Source: Phyto melanocephala (lineage: Eukaryota > Arthropoda > Insecta > Diptera > Rhinophoridae). From it: 64,000 nt of DNA. Position 1 is the stretch's first letter; each line of letters opens with the position of its first letter. The notes under the pieces were generated by a model, which ran no database searches, was not told the origin of the DNA, and worked only from the letters and a program-made list of their open reading frames with translations. The DNA lies in assembly GCA_941918925.1 (NCBI GenBank), contig OW799234.1, forward strand, positions 93,103,978 through 93,167,977. The letters are read 5' to 3'. This document shows, piece by piece, positions 1-12,062 of the stretch. Position numbers and translations under genes: made by a program.

Positions 1-242
1 TTGAAGATGACTTTTGTAATCGCCGTAATATAGACTTTTCAAAGAATACTCATCTCAATAGTGTCGTTGAACACAATGAACAGCAACAACAACAGTTGCG
101 TAGTGGTCCATTTATTTTTGGCATACCACCAGAACAACAAACCGACTTTACAAGTATGCTACACGGTGGACGTTCATTCGGTGATATCTCTGAGGATTCA
201 GGCATCACAAAAGACGATGATAAATATTCAGTGAAAAGAACG
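1..242 (+). CDS. RhoU: RhoU-like Rho GTPase, N-terminal extension exon (5' partial)
   Basis: Read from base 3, the frame stays open for 80 codons to base 242. It is followed by a strong splice donor, GTAAGA at 243-248; without splicing the frame stops two codons into the intron. The peptide is hydrophilic with a run of five Gln (QQQQQ), a GPFIFGIPPEQQ stretch, and a Ser/Gly/Asp-rich tail ending KYSVKRT. It has no membrane segment or catalytic motif, and looks like a disordered N-terminal extension. The exon ends in phase 0, which fits the phase-0 start of the exon at 55517. Its start codon lies before the window. The exon-like composition and donor are seen directly; assignment to the same gene as the GTPase exon is inferred from phase, strand and the lack of any other host exon between them. 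Vertebrate RhoU and RhoV also carry N-terminal extensions that regulate them. Confidence 0.7.
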
Positions 243-499
243 GTAAGATAGATAACGTTTTTTAGTTTTATTTCAAATATTACATTTAAAAGTCTTGTTA
301 CAAATATTAAATTTAAAAGATTTTTGTGAAAAATCTAGAAAATTTTTTTAAAAGATTTAAATATATTAAATTTAAAAGTTAAATACAGTTTCGTTTCATA
401 TAGCTAATTTGTCGTAATGTTTATGTGTCGAACGAATATTTAAATAATTTGTTAAAAAAGGGTGTCTCAGTCAGAATGCACTTAAATGCATATAGGTAT

Positions 500-895
500 A
501 GTGATTTAATATTATGGCTTCCGACTCCATCTTAAACTTTGAACTTTTACATATGTAGTTAGCTGTTTTCTAGCAGTCAAGCGCTTTCATTTGATACCCA
601 TATCGGTGGGTCGAAAAAAAAATTATCTGCCATTTTGTTTAGGATGCCATGCTGGATTTTAACTTTTTAATAGTTTACTGTATTCTACTGTTCAAGCCAT
701 TTCATTTGAAAGCCATATTGTGGGGGTTGAAGGGGCAAAGCCGTGATTACTATTTTTACTAGATTTGATTACTAAATTTTACTCATATAAAGAATTAATT
801 TTACTCCATTTTGTATTTGTTTTTTATTACAATGTCTTATATTCAGCTAGTCAATCCCTTTCTTTGAATATCCATACCGTTCCGCTCTGTTGTCC
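500..895 (+). repeat. Diverged tandem repeat, three units
   Basis: Three degraded units share the pattern 'TCTA..GTCAAGCC.TTTCATTTGA.A.CCATAT.G': 571-609, 683-727 and 841-885. A related copy, preceded by 'GCCATCTTGGATTTTT', is at 29820-29920, and the 5' unit here has 'CTCCATCTTAAAC' in the matching place. Unit spacing is about 113 and 158 bp. The family is not identified. Confidence 0.5.
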
Positions 896-1264
896 AGAAC
901 CTAAAAGAAAAAAATCTATTTTCGTTTGTTAATTGTAGTAAAAACAACTACGCATTTGTGGTTTTGTGTTTCTATCTCCAGTTTAACCGGTTTGTCGATT
1001 TTTCTTGGCGATAATTTTTAAGGCTACAACTTGTATTCTCGTGTCTTTAAAATGTTTTAAAATTGAATAGGAGTGGTAATAATTTGATTTATAAAAAGTA
1101 TATATTTTTTAAAATATTTTTTGACTTTCCTTTGTCGGCTAGTAACTGATCTACCTGAAATTTCTTAAGAATATCCCTAGAGGCACATCGTACCTGTAAA
1201 AAGAAAGGAACGTCTCTATAAACTAGTCTTGGTCTGGAAAATTTTGATTTTTGTGGTAAAAAAA

Positions 1265-1534
1265 ATGGGTAAAAACAAAGCCAGTCGTGTTTATTTGCTC
1301 ATTAAAGGTATGATACCATATACAGATTTAAGTAAAATTGATTTCAGTCAACGCATGGACAAACAGATGTGGTTCATTGGTGACGGAAATCAATATTGTG
1401 GAAATTATGAACGGAATGGCAAAGCTAAATATTGCATTGACACCACTGGTGAAGGGGCATATAAAATGCAGCCTGTGTTTTGGGTTTGGTTAAGTTTAGT
1501 TTTGTCTCTCTTTCGTGTGTTAATAATAACTTAA
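1265..1534 (+). CDS. Unidentified small ORF, 89 aa, possible C-terminal membrane anchor
   Basis: The first true ATG is at 1265 (context AAAAAAATGG). The frame is open upstream to 1181, just after a CCCTAG that could act as a splice acceptor, so this might be an exon rather than a complete gene. The product does not look like translated intron: it contains MDKQMWFIGDG, three Cys (QYCGNY, KYCID), a TTGEGAY stretch, and a hydrophobic C-terminal segment of about 20 residues (VFWVWLSLVLSLF...) that could span a membrane. No signal peptide is evident at the N-terminus. I do not recognise the family. It could be a nested small membrane-protein gene, an exon of another gene, or a fragment of a transposon or retrocopy. 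No promoter or poly(A) signal was clear. Confidence 0.35.
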   Translation: MGKNKASRVYLLIKGMIPYTDLSKIDFSQRMDKQMWFIGDGNQYCGNYERNGKAKYCIDTTGEGAYKMQPVFWVWLSLVLSLFRVLIIT

Positions 1535-1756
1535 TATTAAATCAAACTTAATGAATGAAACTTATAAACGAAATCATTTGCTCTTTAGGCAGTAAATTAG
1601 AAAAATGAAATTCTTTTGGGTATTAAAAACCTACCAGTCTCTGACTAAAAATCTTTTTGCTTAATTCTTAGCAATGTTCCTTACCTCAAAATCTCATTGC
1701 AATTCTTAAAAGATAATCCCCACTTTTTTGTATATATTATGACAATAGTAATTATA

Positions 1757-2000
1757 CCATATAAGTGCCACGCCCATAAAAAAAAGGTCTCATTTTGAGG
1801 TACTTTCACTGGATCGATTTTTCTGAATCTTTGCACACATATTGAGCTGTTATGACTTTACAATTTCGTGATTAGAAAAGTGGGCACTGCCACGCCCAAA
1901 AAAAATATAATTTTTAGGTTTTTGCACTTGATATTCAATAAAATTCAGAATGCATTTTGATTCATTAAGGGACGTAGAAACGCGCGCCGGGCTTTTCTAG
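1757..2000 (+). mobile_element. Helitron-like tandem-array element, 5'-truncated copy (A1)
   Basis: Two ~120-bp units with the hallmark 'GTGCCACGCCCA' occur at ~1768 and ~1889, each with 'CTGAATCTTTGCACACATATTGAGCTGTTATGAC'-like sequence between them. The element then has the family 3' segment (GAATGCATTTTGATTCATTAAGG) and the GC-rich terminus GCGCGCCGGGCTTTTCTAG, followed by T. The 5' microsatellite end is missing. Confidence 0.6.
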
Positions 2001-2298
2001 TACTATATATTTCACAATCTAACTTAAACAGAAAAATTATAATTAAAAAAATAAGCCAATTTACCACAAATATGAAGTCCAAATTATATTAACAATTTTA
2101 TGTACATTGTGTAACAAATACAAAGTAAATAATAAACTTCAAACTTAATTCATCATTCTGCTTATGTTTCAACTTTTTGCATTATTGTGCATTTGAAAAT
2201 AGTTATTTAAGTTTTTGTTTTCTTTTTCCACAAATTTTCCCAAAAATGTTTGCGATATTGTAATGCACGGGTAGGGCTAATTTATTTGCGTTTATTAT

Positions 2299-3186
2299 AA
2301 AGGGTGATTTTTTAGCTATTATTATTTTGGCAACACTGGTTTAAACAGCTGACGCACGTTTCGTGTTTTGTTTCACTGTCAAACATCTTCAGTTTGGTCT
2401 ATAATTTAACCATGAATCGTCTTACAAACGAACAACGCTTGCAAATTATTGAATTTTATTATCAAAATACGTGCTCTGTTAAGAAAGTTCATCACACCTA
2501 AATCCTTCCGCAAAAATTTCCACGTTGTTGAGTAACAGAGGCCCAATTGCTGCGCTAATAAGCAGAATTGTCGATTTTGGAGTGAATATCAGCTAGAAGC
2601 ATTGCAAGAGCTACCAATGCATTAAGAAAAAGTCACACTTTGATGCGAATCGTAACGTAACTGTGAATGATGAGCGCTACCGTGAAATGATAGCCAACTT
2701 TTTTTTGCCCAAAATGCAAGAGCTTGACTTGCATGACATGTGGTTTCAACAAGACGGTGCCACATGCCACACAGCACACTTAACAATGGACTTATTGGGA
2801 GGAAAGTTCGATGAAAATTTTATTTAACGTTCGGGATCAATTGGCCACCTAGATCATGCGATTTAACGCCGTTAGACTATTTTTTGTAGGGCTATGTTAA
2901 AGTTCATGTCAATACACACATGTCCGCTTCAATTGACCCATTGGGAGACAACATTGAAGCATTTATTCATGAGATACCGGCCGAAATGTTGGAAAGAGTA
3001 TGCCAAAATTGGACTAAGTAGATAGACCATTTGAGGCGCAGTCACGGTCAACATTTGTATGATATAATTTTCAAACATTAAATTATATGGACCCTTCTAT
3101 CGAATCAAATAAAGACTTCATGCATTTATCTGAATTTTATGTGATTTTTAAAAAAAAACTTTCCTATAGCTCTTAAAAAATCACGC
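2299..3186 (+). mobile_element. Mariner element, degraded, internally deleted
   Basis: Terminal repeats are visible as AGGGTGATTTTTTAGCTAT at the left and its rough reverse complement (ATAGCTCTTAAAAAATCAC) at 3165-3184. A transposase start at 2412 reads MNRLTNEQRLQIIEFYYQN, a typical mariner N-terminus. The catalytic-core fragment (from ~2647) has NDERYREMIANFFLPKM and WFQQDGATCHTA, with the second catalytic Asp at 2753-2755. About 400 bp between the N-terminus and the core is missing, and stops and frameshifts break the rest. It cannot encode active transposase. This family differs from the ones at 31492 and 35676. Confidence 0.8.
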
Positions 3187-4116
3187 TTCAATAGCTCATG
3201 CTTCTATGTACTGAACAAAGCAAAAGAGGTCAATCTGCCATATATATATATTTCTATACATACATGCTTACATACATTAATGTATACCGGACAACGAAAA
3301 AGTTTTGTTTTTTTAGAAATTCAGCTTAACTGAGCATCGAGTAAATGCGAAAGAGCCTATGCAAAATTATTATTTTGATGTTCATTTGTCAACTTATGGT
3401 CTTGTAAAGAATGGTCATAGTTGAAGCTAGATTCTCTAAAAGTTTTTTTTTTCAAACTTAAAAAAGAAAATAGAAAATTATCAGCTATTTTTAAAAATAA
3501 AATCAAATATAAATATTTTGTGCAAAAAACCGAAAGTGAGAATTTCTAATGCAAATTTTTTTAACTCTAAAATTATCGGTAAGTATAAAGCATATATTTT
3601 GCTATATCTTTTTGCATTAAAAAAAGATTTTAATCCTTTCAAATTGCGTAAGCTTTACAAAACCTGTATAGTACAGACATTCTGTACCTACAAATAAGTG
3701 CTCCTTTTCATCTGTCTTTGTTGGTGCCTGACTGTAAACGCATTGTTTAAATATTATGCCATATTTTACAAATATTTAACATTCTAAAGTTGTTGAGGGT
3801 TTTCTTAGTTTAAGCTAGAGAAAATTTTAAATAATAAATTACTAAAGCAACAGTTACTTATAATTCCAATGAATAACAAAAATTATAAACTAATGAACTT
3901 TGTTTACTAAGTTTTTATTATTGTTGGTAGTGGTTTTGCAACATTAAGAATTTTGGTTAAGTGTTTTAAGCGAAAAATTATAATTAAACAAGAAAAACAT
4001 AAAAGTTAATGAAAACTTTTGCTAATTGAAACTTTGCAGGATTTTGGATATCTTTATATACATATATAATTACGTAACTCTTTATTTATTTAATTTTTTT
4101 TTTTAATTAAAATATA
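3187..4116. other. A+T-rich intronic DNA, no feature seen
   Basis: Homopolymer-rich A+T sequence with short TATA runs near 3240. No coding frame, repeat family or terminal inverted repeat was recognised. Confidence 0.5.
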
Positions 4117-4670
4117 GGGTGGTCCAATCATAATGTAGGATGTTAATAGTGAGTCATACATTAACGTCAAGTTTTGTGCCCAACTTTATTTGGCATTTTT
4201 TTTTCAGTGTTTGACAGATATGGAGAGATGTATACAATTGAGCAGTGCATTAAGATTGTTGAAGTCTAATTTTAATGGTCTTTCAAATTTTGTGTTTTTT
4301 TTTTTGGTCAGCAAAAAAATGTGTCAACGATCGGGGAATTGTGCAAATATCACAATTTTTATCTGTAAACGCTCGCCCAATTCTTTCTTCAAAAAACATT
4401 GTTGTTTGTGATAGCGTGCCAAAAGAGTTTTCAACCTCGACTTGTCGTCGTGCTCAACAATTGAACATCAGTATCTTCACTGAAAATATAGATTATCAAT
4501 AAGAAGAACGCCATGAAAGCCTTGCTGGGCATTAGGTCGATACTTCGTTTTACACAAAATTGCCATAGATCCAAGATAATAAAAAAATACTAATAATTCT
4601 CTGAAAACTTTTCCTTTTATTTACAATTAAAATCGTGCGTTTTGGTTGCAACATCCTATATTTCACTTAA
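4117..4670 (+). mobile_element. Short non-autonomous mariner derivative (MERY-type)
   Basis: It starts with GGGTGGTCCAATCATAATG after a TA dinucleotide (4115-4116). It ends near 4670 with AACATCCTATATTTCAC, roughly complementary to the start. Transposase fragments in several frames include an MERY(T)IEQ-like N-terminus at ~4219, an NVSTIG helix-turn-helix piece and PTSTCRRAQQLN-like sequence. The frame then passes straight into the 3' end, skipping the catalytic core. The junction lies after '...TCACTGAAAATATAGATTATC', at the same place as in the copies at 14060 and 22146. Confidence 0.7.
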
Positions 4671-5930
4671 AAAAAATAGATAAATAAAAAGTTATGTAAA
4701 TGATAAACATATAGATCTAGCCAGCTGGATCGCTTAATCAAAAACAAAATTTAAAAACAAATAAAATAAAAACAATAAAATTTCAAAGGCATCTGTCTTA
4801 AACATGCGATAATAAAGATTAACGTTGGATTAGTGGTGGATGATTAGTGCGCCCACTGTTCGATTCTTTATTGTATTTAAATCTTTTTGCGTTTTTTCTC
4901 AAAAATAGTAAACTTTTTTAAATATTCTTTTAAGTTAACTATACCAGGAAATGAAATCTTTCAGAATTTTTTTATAAGTATTTATGCAAATTACATTATC
5001 ATATGCCTAAAATAAGTCAATCTCTTACAACTCAACCAATATCATCTTCAAACTTAAAATTCATAATATTAAAAACACTGTAAAAATATAAAGAAACAAA
5101 AAAAATATTGTAAATAGAAATCCCTTGATTATGAAAACTAACGCCAATTAAAATCAGCCAAGTGTAAGTGAATAATTTGCTAAGTCAACAGCCAGCCAAA
5201 TGAAATATCACACTATTAAGTCAGCCAAGTTATTTTACCGCCACTACTTATTCCACCTGGGCGAAGAGCAAAAACAAAACAATAATTAAAGTTAAAATTC
5301 ATTCAAAGTATAAAGGAAATTAAGTGTAAAATAGGATATAATGATGGTACTGATAGAAAAAATTGGTTATGCACCCACTATAACAACTGCATTAAAGTTC
5401 TGTTGCTGTTGCTTTTTGAAAATCTTCATTAGCGTAATTTAAGAACAAAATTTGAAATTTTTGCTCTTCATATTTACATGTAATAGTTTGCTTGCGGATA
5501 CAATTTACAAGCGTTTACAAAAAGTTTATATAGAGCATTTTTCCTAATAAATTATATAAATGAAAGAATAAAACTCATGCTAATTACCTAATTTAATTAA
5601 TTCTAGTTCAACACCTTCTCATAGAATAACCAAAATGAGGATGAAAGCCATAAAATAATTTTAGCACTATTAAGTTTTTCTTTTATTTTTTCTTTTCTGT
5701 CTTGCCTTTGTAAAGTATTATTATGTTTTCTTGTATAAAGTCAGCACTACAGATGGTTTGAAAAAAAAATGGATTATACGGTCATATATATATAAATCTT
5801 TCTGTTAATGTCTTGCATGCAACAACGTTTTAAGAAGCAAAGCAAGCTAATGCTTCTCCTTACATTTTCGTCTTACAATATTTCTATTATATTCACATGC
5901 AAACTTGAGTGTTCAAATCTCTCTACATCT
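4671..5930. other. A+T-rich intronic DNA, no feature seen
   Basis: No open frame, repeat family or inverted repeat that I could support. The most ordered sequence is a run of short poly(A) and poly(T) tracts. Confidence 0.45.
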
Positions 5931-6455
5931 TCTATATATATAAAAATGAAACTCTGTGTGTGTGTGTGGTAGGGGTTACGCACATAAAAAATAAGTTATA
6001 ATCTTTAGCTACTTGCACTTGATCGATTTTTCTGAAACTTTTCACACGTATTGAGCTGTTATGACTATCTAATTTTGTGATAAGAAAAGTGGGCAGAGCC
6101 ACGCCCATAAAAAAAGTTATATTATGAGGTACTTGCACTAGACCGATTTTTCTGAAACTTTGCACACATGTTGAGCTGTTATGACTATCTAATTTTGTGA
6201 TAAGAAAAGTGGGCAGAGCCACGTCCATACGAAAAAGGTATAATTTTGAGGTACTTACACTGGACCGATTTTACTTAAAATTTTGCACACATATTGAGTT
6301 GTCATGACTATACAGTTTCGTGATTTGAAAAGTGGGCAGTGCCACGCCCATTAAAAAAGTTATAATTTGTAGCTTCTTGCACTTGATATTCATTAAAATT
6401 TAGAATGCATTTTTATTCATTAAGGGGCGTAGCAATGCGCGCCGGGCTTGGCTAG
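5931..6455 (+). mobile_element. Helitron-like tandem-array element, near full-length (A2)
   Basis: The 5' end is TCTATATATATAAAAATG followed by AAACTCTGTGTGTGTGTG. About 120-bp units follow, marked by CCACGCCC or CCACGTCC at 6099, 6219 and 6342, each with 'CTGAAACTTTGCACAC...TTGAGCTGTTATGAC'. The 3' end is GCGCGCCGGGCTTGGCTAG at 6437-6455, followed by T. The CTAG-before-T terminus and lack of terminal inverted repeats fit a non-autonomous Helitron. The open frame on the opposite strand is only an artefact of the repeat units. Confidence 0.65.
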
Positions 6456-6859
6456 TAAAAAATAATTAAAAGTAATTTAGTTTTGTAAAGATCTCCTTTA
6501 AGATATTCCTTCATTGTTCAAATTGTATAGGGTATGAGGTTTTTTCCTCGAATAAATTTTTTTAAAATATTTTTTTTTAATTTTGATTTTTCAAAATTGT
6601 AAATTTTGTAAAAATTTCTTATCATTTAGTTGGATTAAATATCAGAGGGAATATTTTCCCTATTTTTAATTTATCAAGAATAGAAAATGTGACCATTATA
6701 ACAGTTTTTAATAAAATAATATTTTTTTTTGCAAATTTGCGAAAAAAAAATTTTTATATAACTTTAGTTAATTTTAGTTTTTAAATTTTTTAAAATTTAC
6801 TTCCAAAAGGGTAATTTGTTGAAGTTTTTTGTAAACCTTAAAACTATTTACTTAAACAA

Positions 6860-7330
6860 CAACAACAAAAATTTTTCACAATTTACCATAAATAGAGAAT
6901 TTTTGTACAATTACCTATAAGTAGGAAATTCCTAGAAAATTTACTAAATATGTAAGATTTTTGGAAAATTTACAATTAGTGGTTAATGTTTGAAAAATTT
7001 ACTATAAATTATAAATTGTTTGAAATTACTGCAATATTTACTTTAGATATTAGATATTTTGAAAAATGACTAAAAATTTCAATTTATTTGAAAATTGTCT
7101 ATAACTTAAGAATTTTTGAAAAATTAATTATAAATTACAAATATTTGGAAAATACATAAATATAAATAGATATTTTCAATGTACTATATATGAGGCAAGT
7201 TTTCGGAAAATTCAATATAAACAGAAAATTTGATGATTATTTACTGTAGTTAATAATTTTCGAAAATTTACCACCAATAAAAGCTTTTTTAAAATTCTCT
7301 AAAAATTAACATATTTTTGCAAATTAGTGC
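6860..7330. repeat. Degenerate ~35-bp A+T-rich tandem array
   Basis: Roughly ten imperfect units contain 'GAAAATTTACTATAAAT.A.AAATTTTT'-type sequence, for example near 6940, 6970, 7000 and 7110. The preceding 6456-6859 is homopolymer-rich DNA without other features. Confidence 0.4.
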
Positions 7331-8130
7331 CTGAGTGAAATCTAAAAAAATTATTGCAGCATATCGTATAGTTGTCCATTAAGAATTCGAGTCTCTCTTT
7401 AATATTTCTTTCATACTTTATTTTTTCCTACCTTTTACCCCGTTTAACACATGGCTTACCATAACAGCAGGCTGAAGGCAACTACTTAATAAACTGAAGA
7501 AATGAATTTTAATATTGTATGTGGATCATGGATGTAAAAGGAGATTTTAAAATTGTACTAACTTCAAAAAAAAAAAGTGTACTTTCGGCAGTCTGAGTGT
7601 ACCAAATTCTCTTTTTTTTATACTTTTTACCAAAAAACGCACTAAAAATTAATATTTTTTTGTACATAGTTGTACCAGGGTACACTTATACAGGTGGCGG
7701 TGCCAGCCCAGCTGATTATTTTTTTGTGCCCCAATGTTTGTCAAACTCCATATATAAAAAAGAGATTCCAGTGCCAAGAATTGTCAAACTTTATATAAAA
7801 AAAAAAAGACAGCAAGAAAATGCTCTCCTTTACGCTATCACCTTTTTTAATTACACCATGAGTTGTACTACATTGCACCATACCAAATTATAAGAAGAGA
7901 AAAATATGTGATATTTTGTCAAGTCAATTTCATAATTTTTTCTTCTTATTTTTGCTGTAAGCTTCGTCCTTTTTAATTTTTTGTTTTATCTGCGGCATTA
8001 ATAGTCCGATCTTTAAGCGTAATATATCAATGTTATTGTCTTGAAGATTTTATGTTCTAAAGGCTATTTAGCTGACATGTGTAAACAAATTAATAATCGA
8101 AAACGCACAGGAAATAAATTTAAAAGTACT
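7331..8130. other. A+T-rich intronic DNA, no feature seen
   Basis: The open frame around 7597-7893 is rich in Lys/Phe/Leu codons and has no recognisable domain. I treat the stretch as non-coding. Confidence 0.4.
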
Positions 8131-8275
8131 TTGTTGTTAGACAAAAAGCTATTATGTAAAAGAAGTTATTGTGTCGTATTTGGCTATACGAATAAATTGA
8201 ACAATTATTTGTTTTTAGACAAAAAAATATGAAGTAAAACAAATAATAGCGCTATTTTTGGCTGCTCGAAATAAA
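8131..8275 (+). repeat. Short tandem duplication, ~75 bp unit
   Basis: 8131-8195 and 8203-8272 align over 'TTGTTAGACAAAAAGCTATTATG...GTATTTGGCTATACGAATAAA' and 'TTTTTAGACAAAAAAATATGAAG...CTATTTTTGGCTGCTCGAAATAAA'. It looks like a local duplication or two decayed repeat units. Confidence 0.4.
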
Positions 8276-8799
8276 AATACCATTTACACAGTTTATACCA
8301 GCATGTAATAATCGAATACGTTTGCAGTGGATCCTTAAAGAGAATACATTTGTTTCTCGCTTTAACATAAGCCGACAATCAAAGCTTTTAATAGACATTA
8401 TTTCCTCCAAAAATTTTGTAACCGATATCTTAGTCGGTAATTGCCCCATTAAATCAAGATTTTCTGTATATACTGCCAAGGAGTCAACATTTTTTCACAC
8501 TTAACACACGTTTCAAGAAGTTCCATAGGATTTGCAAAATCTGACTTTTTTGGGGATAAAAAACAGAGGCAATAGTTGTCTTTCGCTTATATCTCATTTC
8601 TTAATGTGTCCACATAACTGATTTAAATTGAATAATTATATAAAAAGGATCTTAAAATTTAAACCATTTAAGACTCTGAAGTGTACGTAAGAATGTTTAA
8701 TTCAGCAAAAACACAGACTTACAGATTAAGGAATTCAATTCCCTAATCAATTAATCTGTTTATAGTTTTTCGAAAATTATACATATTTTTTAGGTTCTT

Positions 8800-8880
8800 A
8801 GATGAATATTGTAGAAATTACAAACGGAATCACAACCTTATACATATATACCATTTTACACTCTCGTGTGAAGAGAATAA
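8800..8880 (+). mobile_element. Mini-me-like element, terminal fragment
   Basis: 'TTACAAACGGAATCACAACC' followed by a CTCGTGTGAAGAGAATAAAA ending matches the end of the family at 54460-54532 (ACGGAATGACAAACC...GTGTGAAGGGTATAAAA). The rest of the element is not evident. Confidence 0.35.
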
Positions 8881-10785
8881 AAACTGCGGTTTGAGATTTA
8901 GGTTGCTTAAATAGGCGACCGTTAATTAAAGACTCTTTTGAGACATCTGCGATACCAATTCCAAGGTCTTGTTGATGCTCTAACTAGACATTGTGTCTAG
9001 GGAGTATACGCTATTGTATTAAATCTATCTTTGAATGACTTCTGCAGTAGTTGTCACGACGAGAAGACGGTATCTGTCTGCTATTGCTCAACTATGATAG
9101 AACTTTGGGCACGGCATTTTAGGAAAAGTTTTCTTCACGATCTGGTAAATGTTAGAATAAGTACGTCTTTTGATGCCTCGAATTGGTTTTAAATTGTTAA
9201 AACCGTTTTTATCTGGATGAAGGTGCAACTAGCTACACGCGATATCCCTTGTATCAGGTGTCAAAAAGGGACCAAGAAATTACCTAAAATGTTTATCAAA
9301 CTACGAGAACGCTAATACCCTATAAATTTCTACAAATATATTTAAAAGGGCAATATTGAAACAAAACAATATTATCAGCATCAACTATAATTCGAAATGA
9401 AATACATGAGAAGTGTGTGCTTAATCCTCAAAACTGCCATTGAAAAGTAACACAAAGTTTTCAGCAGAAAATTCCAGGAAAAGATTATTCGTAAATAAAG
9501 TTTTAAATATGGAAAACCACTATCTAAGGATTCCTGAGAGAACTTATAAGCCAAATTTTATACACCATACTTGATGGTTTTTAAGCTTTATAACTCTATG
9601 TTTTGATAATAAACAAAAAAATTATAATTTATATATTAATAAATTACGAAACAAACACTTTTAATTAAAGTTTTATTTGACTCTACTCGAATAATCAAAA
9701 TAATGATGAAACTTTATAGTGTTACTTGAAAAAATATTGCGAAATATATCGATTAAAACGGTATTAAAAATTAAATTAAATTTTAATAATATCTAAAGTA
9801 AAGAGAGTGCACCGTAAACCTAGGCATAAGGATTTTTTTCCATTTAATTAGCGTAAGTAAGGAATTAAAATACTTACTTCTCTAACAGAATGTATATGAG
9901 GAACTTGAATTTTATTTGTCATATTTTACTTATTTAACATGATTAATCAAAATTTTATTAAATAATCGAATTTTAAATTGAATCAAGTAGTCAACTACAT
10001 AATTAAAAAAATTTAAATCAATAATTTTATCAGCGTACAAAAATTTTAAGTAAGTACTTTCATGTGTAAAAGTAGGTTCAAATAGTGCTAAAAAAAAGTA
10101 CAAGTGCAATAACTGTTGCATCCCTAATTTGGATACTAAATAAAATTTACTGCAACATTCTGTTTTGCACAAACTAAATACATGCTATTGTCCGTAGTAT
10201 ACAAAAACTAAGTATATTAAAGTAAAATGAGTTAAGGCTACAAGAAATAAAAAAAAAAAATTAAACAAGATACATATTCAGTAGTGAAAATTTTTGTTAA
10301 TGAATATAACATGCAGCTGTAATTTTAAAGTATGTTTAATGTCAGCACATGCACTAATACTAAATTCATAACATTATGCAAACTTTTGTAAAATACTCAG
10401 GAATATTAAATATATTTAGTTCATAATATAATGGGCATTCATGTCCTTTTTCATATGCGTTACAAAAAAAAATTCGTTTTCTAAAACATATAAATGCACT
10501 TTTTAAATCGTTTAACGGATGACAATCATAATAAGCAAAACATTTTATCACATAACAAGTCCTGATATTGAAGGCTTAGCGATATACATTATCACATTGA
10601 ATCTTCATTTAATATACCGCTTTATTTACTTTCATTTTAATCTTCATCGCTCAATGTTCTAGTCTTTTGTTTTTTGTACCATTTATTATTATTACCATTA
10701 AATATTAAACATTAATATTAATAATAATGTTGATATTTTTGTAATTTTTTCTTTCGGCTACTAGGGGTTTTTTTCAGTATAAACA
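8881..10785. other. Unassigned intronic DNA; 8890-9300 is less A+T-rich
   Basis: The first 400 bp have a visibly higher G+C content and look like an old inserted sequence, but neither strand gives an uninterrupted recognisable protein. The remainder is A+T-rich. A short sequence around 9660-9710 (TTAAAGTTTTATTTGA...TAATCAAA) recurs at 21112-21150, hinting at a further unnamed repeat. Confidence 0.35.
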
Positions 10786-11370
10786 CGGTGGTCGAACCAA
10801 AATGCTCGATGTTAATTGTAAATAAAACATAAACTTCTGAAGGAATTATCATAATGTTTTTTATTATAAAATTTTATTAACTTTTTGAAGGCTCTAGGTC
10901 AACATACCCAATCTAAAATTAATGCTTTTTCATTTGTAAAAAACTGGTGATTTTCTTCAAGAATTTGAGTAAAGCCGTCGTATATAAAAGTTTAAACCTT
11001 ACCTTTTACATAGGACGGCTCATTTGTTAGGCACTACGACGAATCGAGCTTGATGTCACTTTTTTTCCACACCAAAACTGTAAGAGTATTCACAAATGTT
11101 ATCACATTTCTTACGGACTCAGCTTGCTGAAATTTGTGCACAATTCTCCCGATTGTGGACACATTTATTCGATTATGATGACAAAAAAGAAATGCACGAA
11201 ATTTATTTTTATTGAATGCCCATTTTTGTAAAAGGCTTTTCAAATCTTAACGCGCTGCTCAATTATGTACCTCTTCATGGTTGAATTTGCCAAATACTGA
11301 AAGAAAAGAATATCAAAATAAGTCGAGCAAAAAGCTTGGCGTAAAAGTGAGACTTAAATTTTTTCGGAAA
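10786..11370 (-). mobile_element. Short non-autonomous mariner derivative, minus strand
   Basis: The left end GGTGGTCGAACCAAAATGCTCGATGTT closely resembles the 4117 copy's end. On the minus strand a transposase N-terminus starts near 11274 (MKRYIIEQRVK), followed by a CPQSGELCTNF-like helix-turn-helix piece and then unrelated or rearranged sequence. The catalytic core is absent. The right end, near 11370, is uncertain. Confidence 0.55.
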
Positions 11371-11930
11371 AGAAAACAAAATGTTCATGTTTTTTTTTTA
11401 TACTGCATTTAGATTGTAGCTTATGCATTTGATGTTGCTGTCTTAACATGACCTTTGCATTAAAACATATTTACAATATAATTGGGGGATTCACAATAGT
11501 ATCATAAAATCATATGTCCTATAATATTAGCATGAAAAATTAAGACGATTGTGAACAACTCCGCATAATTAAGTGTGCTATTTCGAATTTAAATCAGCTG
11601 ATGTAAAACAATTATAAAAATAAATATTTTCTTTCATAATGCCAAAAACAGGAAAAAAAAAACAAAATAATAGCCAGTTTGTGCGAAAAGTACATTTTAG
11701 ATTTAGATCTTGCCACAATATTTTCCATTTTCAGTTTTGCCGCAAATCATAAATAAATTAAATTTTGTTTGATATACAAAAACATCACCGTCCGATCTTA
11801 TTTGACGCCGCCAGTGATTTGTTATCAAAAATTAGCAACTGCGCTTAAATTTGGATGTCGGTCCAATAAATTATAAAATGAACGTCGACGGCTTACAAAA
11901 ACTATTGCGGCTTGGCTTAGCCGTTTAGCA
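11371..11930. other. Intronic DNA, no feature seen
   Basis: A+T-rich with no supported coding frame or repeat. Confidence 0.4.
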
Positions 11931-11933
11931 CAG

Positions 11934-12062
11934 GGGCCGAATTACGGCATTCGAACGTGATCGAAATTGTAAAATTCTTATTAGAATCTCTATACCTAAA
12001 ACACAGCGAACTCGATCGTTCGAGTAAAATTTCGATCGTGATCGAATGCCGTAATTTGGCCC
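11934..12062. mobile_element. Foldback MITE, 129 bp, CAG target duplication
   Basis: The arms begin GGGCCGAATTACGGCATTCGA and end with its near-perfect complement TCGAATGCCGTAATTTGGCCC; complementarity extends ~40 bp through GATCGAAATT. The element is flanked on both sides by CAG (11931-11933 and 12063-12065). A 3-bp duplication is typical of PIF/Harbinger-like or CACTA-like DNA transposons. No coding capacity. Confidence 0.7.

Noticed and set aside
8252..8504. Overlapping 75-codon minus and 60-codon plus frames
   Set aside because: They overlap on opposite strands, have no motif, no context and no splice support.
8890..9300. Less A+T-rich stretch suspected to be a retroelement
   Set aside because: Neither strand gave an uninterrupted reverse transcriptase, RNase H or gag-like frame, and no long terminal repeats were seen.
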